Assembly: GCA_963277665.1 (NCBI GenBank)
Contig: OY728125.1
Location: 1,713,758,889-1,713,822,888 of the forward strand
Reading direction: 5' to 3'
Origin: Viscum album
Lineage: Eukaryota > Streptophyta > Magnoliopsida > Santalales > Viscaceae
Length of the DNA: 64,000 bases
Below the pieces are notes generated by a model. The model ran no database searches. It was not told the origin of the DNA and worked only from the letters and a program-made list of their open reading frames with translations. The translations under genes were made by a program, and so were the position numbers. Positions 1-13,900 of the stretch are shown piece by piece; position 1 is the first letter of the stretch, and each line of letters starts with the position of its first letter.

Positions 1-1200
1 GTGAATGATTGGATTTTGGGATTCTTGTGTGATATTTTATTAAACATGTTTTTTATAAATGTTTTTTCCATGATTAAATTTTGAAATAATCCCATTGGAA
101 CCTTGGTATTTATGCAGATACTCTAGTATAATCATATTAGGTATGTTTAACTCTACCTAACAATGGAATCTGTAACAACAACACTAGCTAAACATTGGTG
201 AGGTAGTGAGAAACTTTTAGTAGTGGATCCTACCCACTTGGACCATAGCCCTAAGGTAATGTGTGCACCAGGTATCTATGATCATAGAGAGTGTGATGAT
301 CCTTAATACTTGACTTAACTTACCAGAGAAATCCGTCGTCATGGTGTTGGGATTTAAATTGTTAATTTACTCTTGTCTTCTAAAATATGTTTTATTCATT
401 CCATTTTATATATTTTTATGAAAATTTTAATAATCATACGTTGATTTAGACGGGTATTGGCCTTCCTAGCATTTTTATGCTCATTAAAATTTTATATTTC
501 AGTTTTGAAAACATAATGTTGGATTTAGATGTTAAATTTGGTTTTGAAATAAAAAATAATGTTTTCACTTAAAATTAACTAAAATGGATTCGATGTTTTG
601 AAACTCACAAATTGATTTCAAAGTGAGCTTGTAAAGTTTCAAACAGTTCAAAGTGTACATCTTTCCATTGAAGTGGTTTTAAACTATTAATGTTTTGTTG
701 ATTTTTTTGTCAAATGATTTTAAAAAAAAATTACTCGATGCTATTGATTGTTATAGAATAGGGGGTTTGTATCCCATAAATATTTTTTAAAAAGTTTCTA
801 TTCTCATGTGGAATTAAAAAACAGATTTCAACCAGGGTTTTAAAAATTCAAAAAACATCCATTTGAATTTTGAAACTAGTCTGTGGCTCCACCTAATCCT
901 AGCCTAAGAACATTTAGATTTACAGAGACAACTGTCATCTTCATAAATATCATCTTCTAAATAGATATTATTGAATTTTTTTTCATTAGACTTATCTCTC
1001 ATCTCTTTTGTATATTCCCCTATGTTAATTGAAATACTCAGAGCAATAGTCATCCCATACTAGGTACCAGTGATCATTTTGGGTACCCCTTGTTAGAATT
1101 ATATATAACTTTCTCCATTGATTATGAATATCTTATGTTTATTTATTTATTTATTTATTTTAAAAACAAATATTTTATAAACCTAATAAGATGTATATGA
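1..1200. other. AT-rich sequence, no gene recognised
   Basis: I see no coding frame that resembles a known family here. The stretch at about 170-500 is a little richer in GC than its surroundings and resembles untranslated or LTR-like sequence, but I found no terminal repeat, primer-binding site or CACTA subterminal motif. The 5' end of the CACTA element whose transposase begins near 1.2 kb should lie here or left of the window. The TTATCAGTGC-type subterminal repeats seen at the other CACTA ends are absent, so that end is probably outside the window or replaced by another insertion. Confidence 0.4.
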
Positions 1201-1211
1201 ATTGAAATTGG

Positions 1212-4200
1212 ATGCACTCTATTCAAATCATAAATGATTATATAGATAGAGTTAAATATTTCATCATGTTTATAATAGAGCATTTGTACGACTCTTCTCA
1301 AAAACATTGGCTATGTTTATGTTATTTTTTTTCAAGAAAATTTAATTGGAAAAAGGTGGAAGAACATTTTATTTTTCACATAATATATCATAGCTATAAA
1401 TTTTGGAAAAACATGGGGAAAAACTAAATGTGAACACTGATTGGGATGATACTATGGATTAGGGATCATTTGATATTAATACTAATGTAAATGATGATGG
1501 AGATCACATGGAAGAACTGAAAATGAAAATTATCGATGAACATCATGATTTTCAAATGTTTTTTGATATGTTAAATAGTTGTTCTAAGAGACCGATATAT
1601 ATCGGTTGTACAAAATACACAACATTATCAATTATATTTAAGTTAGATAATTTGAAAGATATTAGTGGATGGATCGACACTACCTTTATAGAACTACTTG
1701 GTCTCCTAAATGATATGATGCCAGAATATAATAAACTACTTCATCAAACATATGACACTAAAAAAATTCTATGTTAAATTGGAATAATCTCTAAAAAATA
1801 CATTCTTATCCAAATGATTTCATATTGTTTCTTAAGGACCATGAATCACTCATAAAATTCTGTAATTATGGTGTGGATAAACACAATAAATATGAATCAA
1901 GTCCTTAGAAAGTTTTAATGAACTTTTTTATTTTTACATGATTTAGAATACTATATGGATGTCAGAAAATATTGAGATTATTGGCATGTCATGCAAATAC
2001 AGGAATTAAATTTGTTAACCTAAGTCATCTAACAGGCTCCCCTCAGAGGAATAAAATTTATTATGAATATCATTAATTTGGAAATGATCTGATAAAATTC
2101 TGTATTACACTATATATAGATAGAATAAATCCATTTTGTTTATATCGTAGTACTCGCAGTATATGACCCATCATGTTGGTAAATTATAACTTGACACCAT
2201 GGCTATGCATGAAGCACAAATACATTTTGATGTCTCTTCTTATATCTAAACCAAAACAATCTAGTAAAGATATTGATGTCTATTTGGATCCATTGATCGA
2301 ATATCAAAAATTGATGCGGGACTCAATTGGTACAATATATAATGCTCATAGAAGTGAATAATTCATATTTAGGGCCATGTGGTATGGTATAATAAATTAC
2401 TTTCCTACTTCTGAAAAAATTTCCAGCCATAGCATTATAGGAAGGTTGGGGTGTCCCATTTCTGAAGAATTCACATACTTAGTCCAGTTGAAACATTCCT
2501 CAAAGACTCTATTTTTAGGAAATCAGAAATTTTTACCTTGATTACATAAATATAAATACTATATGAAAAATTTTGATGGGAATACCGAACAAGGTATAAC
2601 ATCGTCTCCACTAATGGGTTATAAACTATCTGATAAAGAAAAACATATTGACATTTTTTTGATAAAATATTTTTTTAAAACCATAAATAATTAGGTTTGA
2701 AAAGAATTTAATTTTTCTTTGAATTTCCATAATATAATTATTTATACGTTAAACATTTTCTTCATTATATGTATATAAAAAATGTATTTTATAGTGTTAT
2801 GGGAACATTACTAATTTTTTTTAGAAAAAAAGATGGAATCAATACTAAGTTGGACATGATTGAAATTGGGATAATGGAAGTATTGTCACTAGTGATCAGT
2901 AAATGGAGAACTTTTCTTCCTCTAGTAGCTTAAACTCTATCAAAATAGGAAAAATTGAAATTTTTCATTTTACTTAATGGTGTAAAAGTTCAAAAGGGGT
3001 ATTCATAAAATATAAATAATGTTGTGTCAATGAATAATTTTAATTAATGGGGAAAAAATAATATGACTATAGTGTTTTGATGCTAGATTTTATGCACGTG
3101 AATTTACATTGCATTCTTCCTAAAAATGTATGGCATAAATTAACCAAAATCACCTTATTTCAAATCCATATTCAATGAAGTTATACACTCGGTGATCTTT
3201 CCAATCATGAATAAGGAGGTCGTAATCATATTATGTGAATTAGATATGTTCTTCCCACTATCATTCTTTTATATAATGGTCTATATTATGGTTAAATTGG
3301 TCATAGAGGTTCAAATATGTGATCTTGTCCATTATATTTGGATGTACCACATTGAAAGATATATAATTATTTTGAAAGGTTGTTTTAAGAATCAAATTCA
3401 TCCATAATATTGTACTGTAGAATGATATATTTTTAAAGAAGATGTTTAATACTATAAATATTACCTATCATATGTTGAGAGTATCGATCCCCCAAAGTCT
3501 CTTCATAGTGGTTTCCTTATGGATGAAGAGATTTTTTGAAGATATGTTGTTACAATTACAATTACAAAGTGGGATTAGGTGCATCGTTACATGTTACATA
3601 ACAGTGATGATGTTGATCCATATGTTGAAGCCTACAAATAAATTCGTAGAGATTAGAATCCATTAAGTGATGAAGGATGGATATCAAATACACACAATCA
3701 ATAGTTTATAGGATAGTTATAAGATCATATTTATATTGAGTTATTTGAACATCCAAATTCAATTATCAAACGAATTCAATGTCTAGCATGGGGACCAAAT
3801 TCAAATGTTATATCTTACACTAGTTTGGAAATAAATGGTAATACATTCTATATAAGAGAGCATGATGAATGTATTAAGATTCAAAAAATAGAGTTATTCA
3901 TGGGGTGTAAGTGATTCACATATATAGATCCAAGTATAAAAAAACCATTTAGGAAAATATTTTATATCTAAATATTATTGAATAGATATATGAGCTTTAT
4001 TGTAAAAATTTTCAAGTGTTCATTTTCTATTTTGTATGGTTTGATAATATAAGTGAAGTGAAAGTTGATGAAATGGGCTTTGTGAAGATGAATTTCAATG
4101 TGGAGGGGGGAAAGGATGAGTCATTCGTAATGGAATCACAAGCAGTGTTGGTATTCTCTAATCTCAGATCCACCAAATTTGAATTGTTCCATTTTCATTA

Positions 4201-5700
4201 TAGAGACTAAAAAACTATTATGTTCAAATGATAATTCAATCAAGGATGACCCTTTCATTGGGAGATCATAATAAGTTAATGTTGGTCCCAATATAAAAAA
4301 ATATCTTGTATGTTAGAGGGGGACACAAATATGGGATTTGGATTCTTGATAGAGGAACCAAATCCCTTTAACCATTTAAAAAATAAATATAGATAAATGA
4401 TAAGGTTTATGTTTTTTTAATATAATGTAATTTTTATCATAATATTATGTGTCCTATACTATTTTAACATAACTTAAATTTAATTTTTTACTACTCATGT
4501 AGACAATATTTTATGTACATGATGGTGCTACCGATCTAGGGAGGAATAGAATGTTGATGCAGAAACTATAGAATTATTAGTGGATCAAAAACATGTTCAT
4601 ATAATAAACAAGAACAATATAGCATCACAATGTTGAAAAAATTTATCAAGAAAAGAAGTGATGGAATAAAATTTGAGGTTGGTTGGAATAAAAACAGAAA
4701 ACCTATTGAACCCAACAAGTCAATGTTAATTAGATATGTTGGGGTCATAATAAGTATGAATTTTCGGATTGATATAGAGTCATGGTGTCCTGTTCAACTT
4801 GTAGAAATGGAAACCCTTTGGGATGATAGAAAGGTAATGTCACGATAACCTTTCATTGTTTTACTAGAAAATTAATTTAATGAAATTTTGATTTAATTTT
4901 TATTATTCCTTGATGGGTTCATTTATTTTAGAATACATCCATAATAAAGAAGAATTAATGGACACTGGAAAGGCACATATAGACTTCCAAACTCTTCTTA
5001 ACGAATCACATTTGAGGGATTCTTAGGGAAAGTAAATCCCCACACACCAGTTACTTATGGCCACATTATCAAATAGAATACATGGAATTATTTAATCATT
5101 CCTCATGAGGAGAAATAATTTGAGGTGTATTTTAGTCAATAATATATAATATTATGTCATTTATCTTATCTAATTTGATTAAAAATTGTTAATTTATGAA
5201 ATATAAAATGATTTCTAAAAATAAATAGCATGCATTAAAACCAATGTACCACAATTTCAAAGAAATGATGGGGTATGCTTCACTAGAGAAGAAATTGGTT
5301 TGTATTTTAAATTAAAAAATAAAAGTTTTATGTGATATGAAAGAACATATGTTTCTTTTCTTATATGCAGATTTATGAATAAAAATCTGAATCCACTTCT
5401 ATCCAATGTCATGTGTTATGGAATGAGGATCACGTAAATATGGTGGGTAAACTTGTTGATGAAAACAAAAGAGAAATATGAGAAACAAGTGTATGTATGA
5501 CATAATAGTAATTTGGTATGCATTATAATAGTATTAAATAAATATATCTATTTATATTTATATGTATTTTATATGGTTTAGACATAATAATCGGAAGTTA
5601 CTATACTAGAAGGAAAACTACTTTGAGTAGCTTTGAAGTGGCAAGAACAATATGTTTTTGTTATAGGAGTAGGTTTTAGATAGTCTCCAAGAATATATTT
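1212..5700 (+). pseudogene. CACTA TNPD-type transposase, intron-containing, decayed
   Basis: Transposase remnant of the plant En/Spm class, spread over several frames with many stops. The N-terminal part reads to KFWKNMGK at about 1400-1420. The Transposase_21 core lies at about 1510-2600: Y-x-GCTKY, then GW-x-D-x3-FIELLGLL, MMPEYN and KKILC, followed by PWLCMKHKYI, DIDVYLDPLIEY and F-x2-RAMW. After an intron-like gap (about 2692-2832, acceptor TTTTTTTAG) come GVKVQKGYS, NNVVSM, a CELDMFFP segment and ERYIIILKG (about 2850-3400), matching the DUF4218 region. DUF4216-like sequence follows at about 3780-4200 (VISYTS, EINGNTFYIRE, WFD, VDEMGFVKMN). The C-terminal Ptta/En/Spm-like block lies at about 4630-4835 and ends at LWDDRK before a GTAATG donor and a TTATTTTAG acceptor. 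Retained introns fit a DNA transposon rather than a processed copy. No frame is intact, so it cannot encode an active enzyme. Confidence 0.88.
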
Positions 5701-6960
5701 CAAGAAGAGGAAACCAAAAAAAGATACATATAACATGATTAAAGTATTTCTGGAATAATAATATTATTTCTAGATATAATTTTTTGGTATGGTTTGGTAG
5801 AACAATATACGAGAAAAGATAAAATAGAACTAGAGGTGGATCAATGATCCGCACATGAAGAACCAAATAACTCTCCTATATTTTAGGCTAGGAATTCCCC
5901 TAAACATTATACCTTACCTAAAGTAATCATTTTTTTCATTACTCATTCACCTTAATTTGAATCAAACAACTTTAGATAGCATTATATTACTAAAATTATA
6001 TAGGGTAATGTTTTATGTGATTTCTATCTATAAACACCCACACGCCACCTTTTTTCGTGGGGAATGGTGTATAATACCCTAGAAGATAGGATACATGATA
6101 AATAACTCCCAAAATATCACATGAGAGGTGGCTGGAGTAATCCCAATGGCAAACCATTTAGTTTCTTATCCCACTGGATGATCTAGATATTATAATTTTC
6201 AATGATGCTATTTGAAATTTAATAGCATGGCTATAAAATATTTCAAAATACATGAGGAATATCTTTAGAAAAATTATTATAAAAATACTTGTAAGAGTTG
6301 ATGAATAAAAATTTTGATGTGAGGTATGGTATGACTGATAGAAAAAGCTACGGGAAAATGGATTCTTGGATTAATAAAATCTATTGAATCGACTAAGATA
6401 TAAAAAGGACCTTCTTGGAGTACCTTATCCCTGCCAATTCCACTAAAACATTTTTATCAATAAAACATCATGAAGAGACAACATTCAATGATGAAAATAT
6501 GTATTAAATTGCACATAAAGAAAAAATATTTGGAACCTTTGATACATACATAGTTTTTTGTAGGAGTGTAAATGATATTCTCAAGTTTTAATGGATGGTT
6601 GTCTCGTTTTTGAATATATATATAAGGTATATTTTTATAATACATCTGTCCAAATAATAATCTAATATATTCATTAAATTTGATAACTATTTATATTTTC
6701 AACAGGAGTTTATATTACAACTATAAAAGTGTTTGAATTTTGAATCATGGTTTAGCTTTTTTAATCCCTATACCATTTCTATGCGAAAAAAACTTGTTTG
6801 GGGAAGAAAAAAAATTGATAAGAAAAAAGATGATCTAAACAATGTTCTTGAGAAAAAATTGAACATGATAGAATATTTTTGTTTCCTACAATGTGTGGGT
6901 TAAACTCTACAATCTAATCACATAAAATATATTTTTACTTTCTCATTAATTATTTCTTTT
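5700..6960. other. Interior of Cact-1, unassigned
   Basis: AT-rich sequence between the transposase remnant and the possible protease exon. Short frames at 5618-5866 and 6457-6645 on the minus strand look fortuitous because they are AT-biased and resemble nothing I know. A lysine-rich stretch at about 6780-6870 (+) could be an exon of the second gene of a CACTA element, but I cannot place it in a family. Confidence 0.35.
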
Positions 6961-6974
6961 TTGTTTTTTATAAA

Positions 6975-7075
6975 GCATTGGATGATGATCGTACTCAAAA
7001 TGAATACACCAAATATTTTTTTTAGATCCAATGCATGAATATCCAGTAAATCGACCACACATGATGTGTAGTGTT
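6975..7075 (+). pseudogene. Possible Ulp1-like (C48) cysteine protease exon
   Basis: A T-rich intron-like stretch ending in AAAG is followed by a frame reading HWMMIVLK and then FFLDPMHEYP. In plant Ulp1-like C48 proteases the catalytic histidine sits in an HW motif and is followed within about 20 residues by a short strand ending in (L)D-x-L/M, which this resembles. Many large plant CACTA elements carry such a gene next to the transposase, so the position fits. The expected Gln and Cys block is not convincing: a weak candidate at about 7590-7650 contains a YYF run but lacks the cysteine. The length is far below a full protease domain. It may be a fragment or a chance match. Confidence 0.4.
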
Positions 7076-7900
7076 AATTTGTAATACACTATAGTTAATA
7101 CTTTATAGATAAAATTATAATTATATGTTTTGGTCTAAGTTTTATAAATAATCTTGTTATGATTTGGAGGTCACGAAATAATGGAAAAATCATAGCATGA
7201 AGTCAATGAATGGATATAAGATGCCATTAAATTACATTAAATTTAAAATTTTAAAGTATATATATAAATATATAAATATTAAAGAATATTTCAAACAAAT
7301 TACTTATATTGGGAAATATTTTGGTAGTATCTGATGAATGATAATGGAAAAAATTATATATATTATGTTTGAAAATTTTTTATAGAGATCATAAACCATG
7401 AAAAGTCTAGCATCCCTAAACAAATAATTTCTGGAGGTAATTATAATTTCATTAAACATATTTATTAATCATTGTTTTTCTATAATGTCTCACTAATACC
7501 AAAATTTCCAAAAAAAACCTTCATACTAAAATGAATAATGAATTTTTTGTAGAGATGAGTGTTCAGCGTACATGATGTCAGAATATTTTCCGACATCAAA
7601 TTTAGGTGATTGCCTACTATTTTTGTGATATAGAATGGGATATGACATTTGAAATATATTTGGGGTGTAAATCATCAGTATTAAAATTATTATATATTAT
7701 TTTTTATCTATTTATCAAGGATATGTATAATGGAGGAAATAAATTTTTTTAAAATGGATGGGCAGAATACATGGTTTCATAATGTGTATGGGTATCATGA
7801 AGAGGTAACTTCCTATGACTTATTTAATTAATTTTCTCATTATTTTATTTAATCATTTTAGTTAATTTCTTTTTCATTTTTATATGATACTTATTTTATT
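7076..7900. other. Unassigned AT-rich sequence
   Basis: I see no recognisable domain, terminal repeat or RNA gene. Poly-A and poly-T runs and short AT-rich frames dominate. A weak candidate for the end of the Ulp1-like frame lies at about 7590-7650 but has stops. Confidence 0.3.
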
Positions 7901-9900
7901 TAGTTTCCACCTTTGAACAGGACACCTATGCCAGGATCCACACCAGGTGCCTCTGCAACAACCTCCTTCAACAATGGTTCTTTATTTTCCTATAAATAGG
8001 ACCTCAGGGCTCCTCATTTTCACAAATGGGAAAATAGTATGAAATATTGAAGCTTTGTTCATGCATACCCTTCATCCAGGTCCTCCAAAATTCTTTAGGT
8101 ATCCCTATAAAACCCTATAAATGAGTTAATTAAGGTTGGTAATGGGATCAAAGTTCCTCTAGGGTCTAAAATACAAGACACCTACGTGAGGAACCCATTA
8201 TACCCATGGGGAAACACACTTTTATGAGGACCCTTCTATAATTAGGGACCTATATGAGACCCATATTGGTACACCTAAGGAGACCCATGGTTACCAAGAT
8301 AAATCCTCACCCATGTTTTTTTTAGGTGGTCTATTTACCAAGGCATCTTCAGCTCATACAGGCCTATTCCCCATATGTGAAGCACTTTTAGATCATCTCA
8401 AACCCTACATGACGTACCTTTTCTTGCTAATCCAGGACCTACATTGGACTCTCCTAGAGACCTATTTCAAGCCACCAATTGTACGGATCCTCTTTCTTTG
8501 GATCCATCGTCTTAGGTTGGGTGTAATATTGAGTCCTCTACTAAAGCCTCCAAACTTGCCAAACCAAGGTATTAGGCACACCAGTGTGTCTTCATTTAGG
8601 TATGCATTCCATTGGTCATAGTTTTCATACAATTTTCCAACCATATAGTTAGGTTCCTTAGAGTGCATGTGAGTATTAATCCCCTTAGTCATGAGGACCC
8701 CCACCCTATGGATAGTGGCAAGGACCCCTGGTCTTAGTCATAAGGGTGTGGACTCCTTCATTCCCTTCTAGTCTATGAGACTCGGGGCATCCATTTATAG
8801 GTGTGGAGGGTGAGGATTACACTTTATCATCCCCTATTACAAGTAATTGTATCCTCCTCCATTACCCATGACCCAATTATAGGGAATCCCTCATAGATTA
8901 GTCCCTTGTCCTTTCTTATAGGTCCCCCCGTGCTTTATTCTTTCCTCCTCTTATATACCAATGGGTTATATTTAGATGGTTAGTCCAACATGACTATCAT
9001 GGATTCTAAAAAAAGTGAGATAGGCACATCAAATCTCACTCTCTCTCTATCCCACTGGGTCCAGGTTATAATGATGGGAGGGAGGTGCTGGAGCTCTCTA
9101 TCTTTCCCTCTCCGTTTAGGTTTTGTCTTCATCCACTAGTGGATAATGTAGATTGTGTTGTTTCTTCAGATCTATTTCTCCCTCTTGATTATCACACCAA
9201 GTATGAATCACGTAGGATTATAGTTCGGTAGAATTTATATCTCCACATGATCCCAAACCAATGGGACTCATATGTAGTATAATCCCCAATCATAACCAAG
9301 TGTTTGGTCATCATTCTATGTATGAGTACCAAGAGAACCATGGGCCTCATATTTGGTATAATCCCTAATCATACTGAAACATTTTCACCTCTGATTCGAT
9401 ATAAGCTCCAACCATGTCACCATACCACCAATAATGGGCCTCGTATTCAATATAATCCCCAACCATACCCAAGATTATTTTCAAGGGAATCCTTATATAT
9501 AGTGTAAGCCTTGAAACACAATCCCAAGCGAATCATCCTTAGGAATAATCCCTAAAAACCTCAAAAATCATGAGTGAATCCTCTTTAGGAGTAATCCATA
9601 ATTAAATATTCTCAATGGTATATAATCCCCTATGATAAAAAGCTTCATAGGGCCACTATATGTGAGAGTCATCACAACTGAACTATGTGAGCTTTGATCT
9701 CCATCAAAATAGGATATATAATAATCCTCCTTGAGGTCAAAACCCAACAACCCAAACCAACCCTAATTCTCTCTATGACACATTGCCAATATATTATTTT
9801 AAACCTGAGATCCCATATCCCAGGTTCCCTGGCCCGCTTCGGCATAAGTCCCATTCCAAAATTTTACTGGGAACCTTTCACCTAGATATCCTCACTGCTT
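7900..9900. other. Less AT-rich island of unknown origin inside Cact-1
   Basis: Base composition changes sharply. This block is richer in C on the + strand (many ACCC, CCTA and CCATAC words) than the flanking DNA. A TATA-box-like CCTATAAATAGG lies at 7992-8003 and is followed by pyrimidine-rich sequence, which would suit a promoter. Short overlapping frames on both strands (8313-8621 on +, 8462-8704 on -) do not resemble a known protein. It may be an inserted element, a captured host fragment, or the untranslated part of Cact-1. I cannot decide which. Confidence 0.35.
9258..9470. repeat. Short minisatellite, three imperfect 80-92 bp units
   Basis: The phrase ATGGGCCTCATAT followed by GTATAATCCCCAATCAT occurs at about 9260, 9339 and 9433 with small changes. 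The copies are 80-92 bp apart and the sequence between them is less conserved. I see no coding role. Confidence 0.6.
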
Positions 9901-10343
9901 GATTTTAAATTGAATGGTTTGTTTATCGTCACATGACCTTAAATGGTATGATGTTTCTGAATTTGTTTCACTAAACTATGTGATTTCTAATTACTTTCAC
10001 AATTATATGTAAGAATACCATTTATGGGTCTATTACAGACAACAAAAAACACTCATATCCATATATGATAATACATTATTGATCTCTCCACTATATAGCT
10101 GAAAACCAGCTTCTAATAAGACATTATTGAAGAATATGTTATCATTTCATAAAAGGGTAAAATTGATGTAAAAACTCATATACATATATATATATCACCA
10201 TTTATTATTAACCTCAAATAAATATAGATGATTTTAAACTCTATCCATGAAAATAATTGATTTTTAATCCAAGGGTGACCCATTTCATACTTGGGAATTA
10301 ATGAAGGATTTGTGAAAATATCATAAATCGATAAGTGTTCCAT

Positions 10344-10925
10344 GTAGTAGGAAATAATTCCACTCAAAAGGTGTGATGATCATGAACTCTCATACTCTCA
10401 ACCAATGTGAGTTCTTAATTATCATTGGTCCAATGTATAAATGATCACTTACCCTTGGAATATAGTTCCATGAGTAATCACAAATGTAGAAATGTTGGGT
10501 GTTTCTGGCTCTATGAGAAAACCATGTTGGAGACAATTCAAAAGTAGTGAACTACAAGTGAATGATTTCACAATAATAAAACCCTTAAAATCAATCTTCA
10601 GATTCAGTAGGAATTAACTAAGGATTTTAAAACATATATTAAATCTATAAGAGAGCGCCGTAGTAGGAAATAATTCCCCTCAAAAAGGTTTGATGGGGCC
10701 AACCTCCCATACTCTCGACCAAAGTGAGTTTTTAAGTATCATTGGTCAAGTATAAAAATAAGAACATGCCTTTATAAAGAAGGTACATGAGTTATCATGG
10801 ATATAGAATTATTTTGTGTTTCAATATCCATGAACAAACCTCATTAGAGACCATTTAAAAGTAGTGAACCCTATGTGAATGATTTCAGAAAACTCAAAAA
10901 CCCTATAGTCAATCATCTTAGGAAA
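10344..10925. repeat. Tandem duplication, two diverged units of about 316 bp
   Basis: GTAGTAGGAAATAATTCC occurs at 10344 and again at 10660. It is followed in both copies by the same order of phrases: CTCAAAAGG, CATACTCTC, ACCAA-GTGAGTT, TATCATTGGTC, CCATG, AAAAGTAGTGAAC and GTGAATGATTTCA. The copies differ at many positions, so the duplication is old. It lies just before the 177-bp array but has a different sequence. Confidence 0.75.
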
Positions 10926-10989
10926 CCATATTTTCATTATAAACACATGTTTACAAGTTTAATACGCATTAATATAACAAATAATGTTG

Positions 10990-13900
10990 TCTTTATGACT
11001 CATAGTATTAGTATTCAATATAAAAGTTTCATTTTAGTTTAAAAAATTCATCAAATAGTCGAAACTGGTAAATCTAGTTTGTACTATTTTCACACGTTAG
11101 GAAAACAATCCAAAATTAATTTTTCATGTGTAGGAATTTCATGCACATCAATTTGACACAAAATGTGACCATTATTACTTAGATTTTGAGGTTTTATTGT
11201 AAAATTAGTATTTTGGTAAACAAATATACAATTGAAATACTCAAAACCCAAATAACCCATTTGGATTGTTTAGATATTTCATGATAATGATTACTCAAAC
11301 ATTTGTGACATGTAGGAATCAACCATACCTAAATCCAACACACAGTGTACCAGATATGACTCAAACTTTTTGGTATCAATTTAAAATTCACATTATATTA
11401 ATGTATTGTTTCATATATATGATTAATTTATAAATTTATATTATTACTTACATAAGAATGTTTTTGTATACTGGTGGATTGTTTTTCTCATGTTGGGGTG
11501 GTTTGTTCAAAGCTACTCATTCCCATGAGAGATTGTACTTCAAGGCTATAATGTAGATAATGAAAAAAAGAAATTTGGTTAAGAATTTATATAGATATCA
11601 TAAAACGTTAATTCCCTGTTACTTATTTAGTAAATTTTTTCACTAGTTTGTCTACCATTTTTAAGTTAATCTATTTTTCAATTTTACCTACTAAATAATT
11701 AAATTTTTCATAGATCATTTGGGAATTTATATTTATCTTTCAACTATATGCAATATGCCACAAAAGTGATAACATTTTCTTTATTTTATAAATTGTTTCA
11801 TAAAGTTGAAATATAAACACACATCACATACTCAATTAACTACACCTCAATATGATACATAGTTTGATCAGTAGGACTCAAACTGTATGTTTTTAGTTTA
11901 TAATTTAAATTTTAGTTCAAAACATACATCATATATTGAAAACTAAGTAAACACATTATGATTGTTTTTATACTCTAATAAAACAATCTATAGGTCATTT
12001 TTAATGTTTAGTAATTAGTCATACCTAAATCGGACACACAATGTAACCAATATAACTCAAAGTGTGTCTTTTTATTTAAAATTGACTTTAATTTTAGTAA
12101 AAAAAGTGGCATACATAAAATCAATAAAACACTTTCATATTATTTTGATACATTGGGAAAATTATACATAAGTCATTTTTGACATATATAAATCATCCAC
12201 ACCTCAATTTGATGCATGATGTGACCGGTATATGTCCATGTTTCTATTATCAGTTTAAAATTGAAATTTTATTTCAAATTGTTTGTCACTCACTAAAAAC
12301 TAAGAAAACTCCCTATAAAAGTATTCATAATTTATAAAAAAAATCTATAAATAATTTTTATTGTGTATGTATCATATTTGTAAGAAACTGATACACGGTG
12401 TGACCGGTATAACTAAAAGTGTGTGTTTCTTGTTTAACATTGAATTTTAGATTAAAATAAAAGTGACACAATCAAAACCAATTAAACATATTTGGATTGT
12501 TTTGATACATTGAAAAAAAATTACATATGTAATTTTTTGAATTTTAGGAATCAACCTCACCTCAATCTGGCACATGGTGTGATTGGTATGACTCCAGGTG
12601 TGTGTTTTATATTAATATAACATTAATTTTAGTAAAAAAGACAAGTAGCATACTCAAAACCAAGAAAACGCATTCATATTGGTTTAATACATTAGTAAAA
12701 TGATCTATAATTCATTTTTTATGTGTAGCAATCAGTTACACCTTAATCCGATATATGATGTTCCTAGTTTGAATAAAAGTTTTTGTTATCAGTATAAAAT
12801 TGATATTTTAGTTCAAAAAGTTTCACTCATTAAAAACAAATAAAACATTATAATATTGTCCTATTAATTTATGTAAATGATTCTTAAGTCATTGTTTATG
12901 TGTAGCAATTAGTCTCACGTCAAACTAACACATGATGTGACTGGTTTGACTCCAAGTGTGTATTTTTTTTGAAATTCCAATTTTATTAAAAAAGATAAGT
13001 AAGATACTAAAAACTAAGAAAATTCATTTGGATTATTTTTATACTTTATGGAAAAGACACATAAATCATTTGTGACATATATGAATCAGACACACCTCAG
13101 TCCAACTCACGATGTTAACGGTATGACTCAAACTGTGTAATTTTATTTTAAGTTGACATTATTTTTAGTAAAAAGGATAAGTGACATACTAAAAACTATG
13201 AAAATGTATTCGGATTGTTTTCATACTTTAGTAAAAATATATATAATTAGTTTTTAATTTTTAGGAATTATCCACACCACTATCTAATCCACAATGTTCC
13301 AGGTATGACTCCAAGTGTGTCTTTTTATTTAAAATTGACATTAATTTTAGTAAAAAATACAAGTGACATACTTAAAACCAAGAAAATGTGTTCATGTTGT
13401 TTTTATAAGTTAGTAAAAGGATCCATAATTCATTTTTGACATTTTTGAATCATCCTCACATAAATCCAATGCATGGGGCTCCCAGTATATTCAAAGTGTT
13501 TTTTATCATTTTATAATTGACATTTTAGTTAAAAATGTGTTTCACTCATTGAAAACTAAGAAAATGTACACATATTTTCTCAGTATTTTAGGAACATAAT
13601 TCATAATTCGTGTTTCACTTTTATGAATTGGTATCATGTAAAACCAACACACTATGTGACCGGTATGACTCAAAGTACTTATTTCTTATTTTAAAATACA
13701 TTTTAGTAAAAAATACATATGACATACTCAAAAACTATGAAAACACACTGGATTGTTTTTATAATTTATGAAAATTATCCATAAGTAATTTTAGACATGT
13801 AGTAATCAACCTCACCTCAATCTAAAACATTGTGTGACCGGTATGACCCCAGATATGTATTTTTATTTAAAATTGACATTAATTTTTGTAAAAAGGACAA

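Noticed and set aside
8313..8704. Overlapping 102-codon (+) and 80-codon (-) frames as host genes
   Set aside because: They overlap on opposite strands, resemble no family and lack intron or start context; kept only as an unassigned island.
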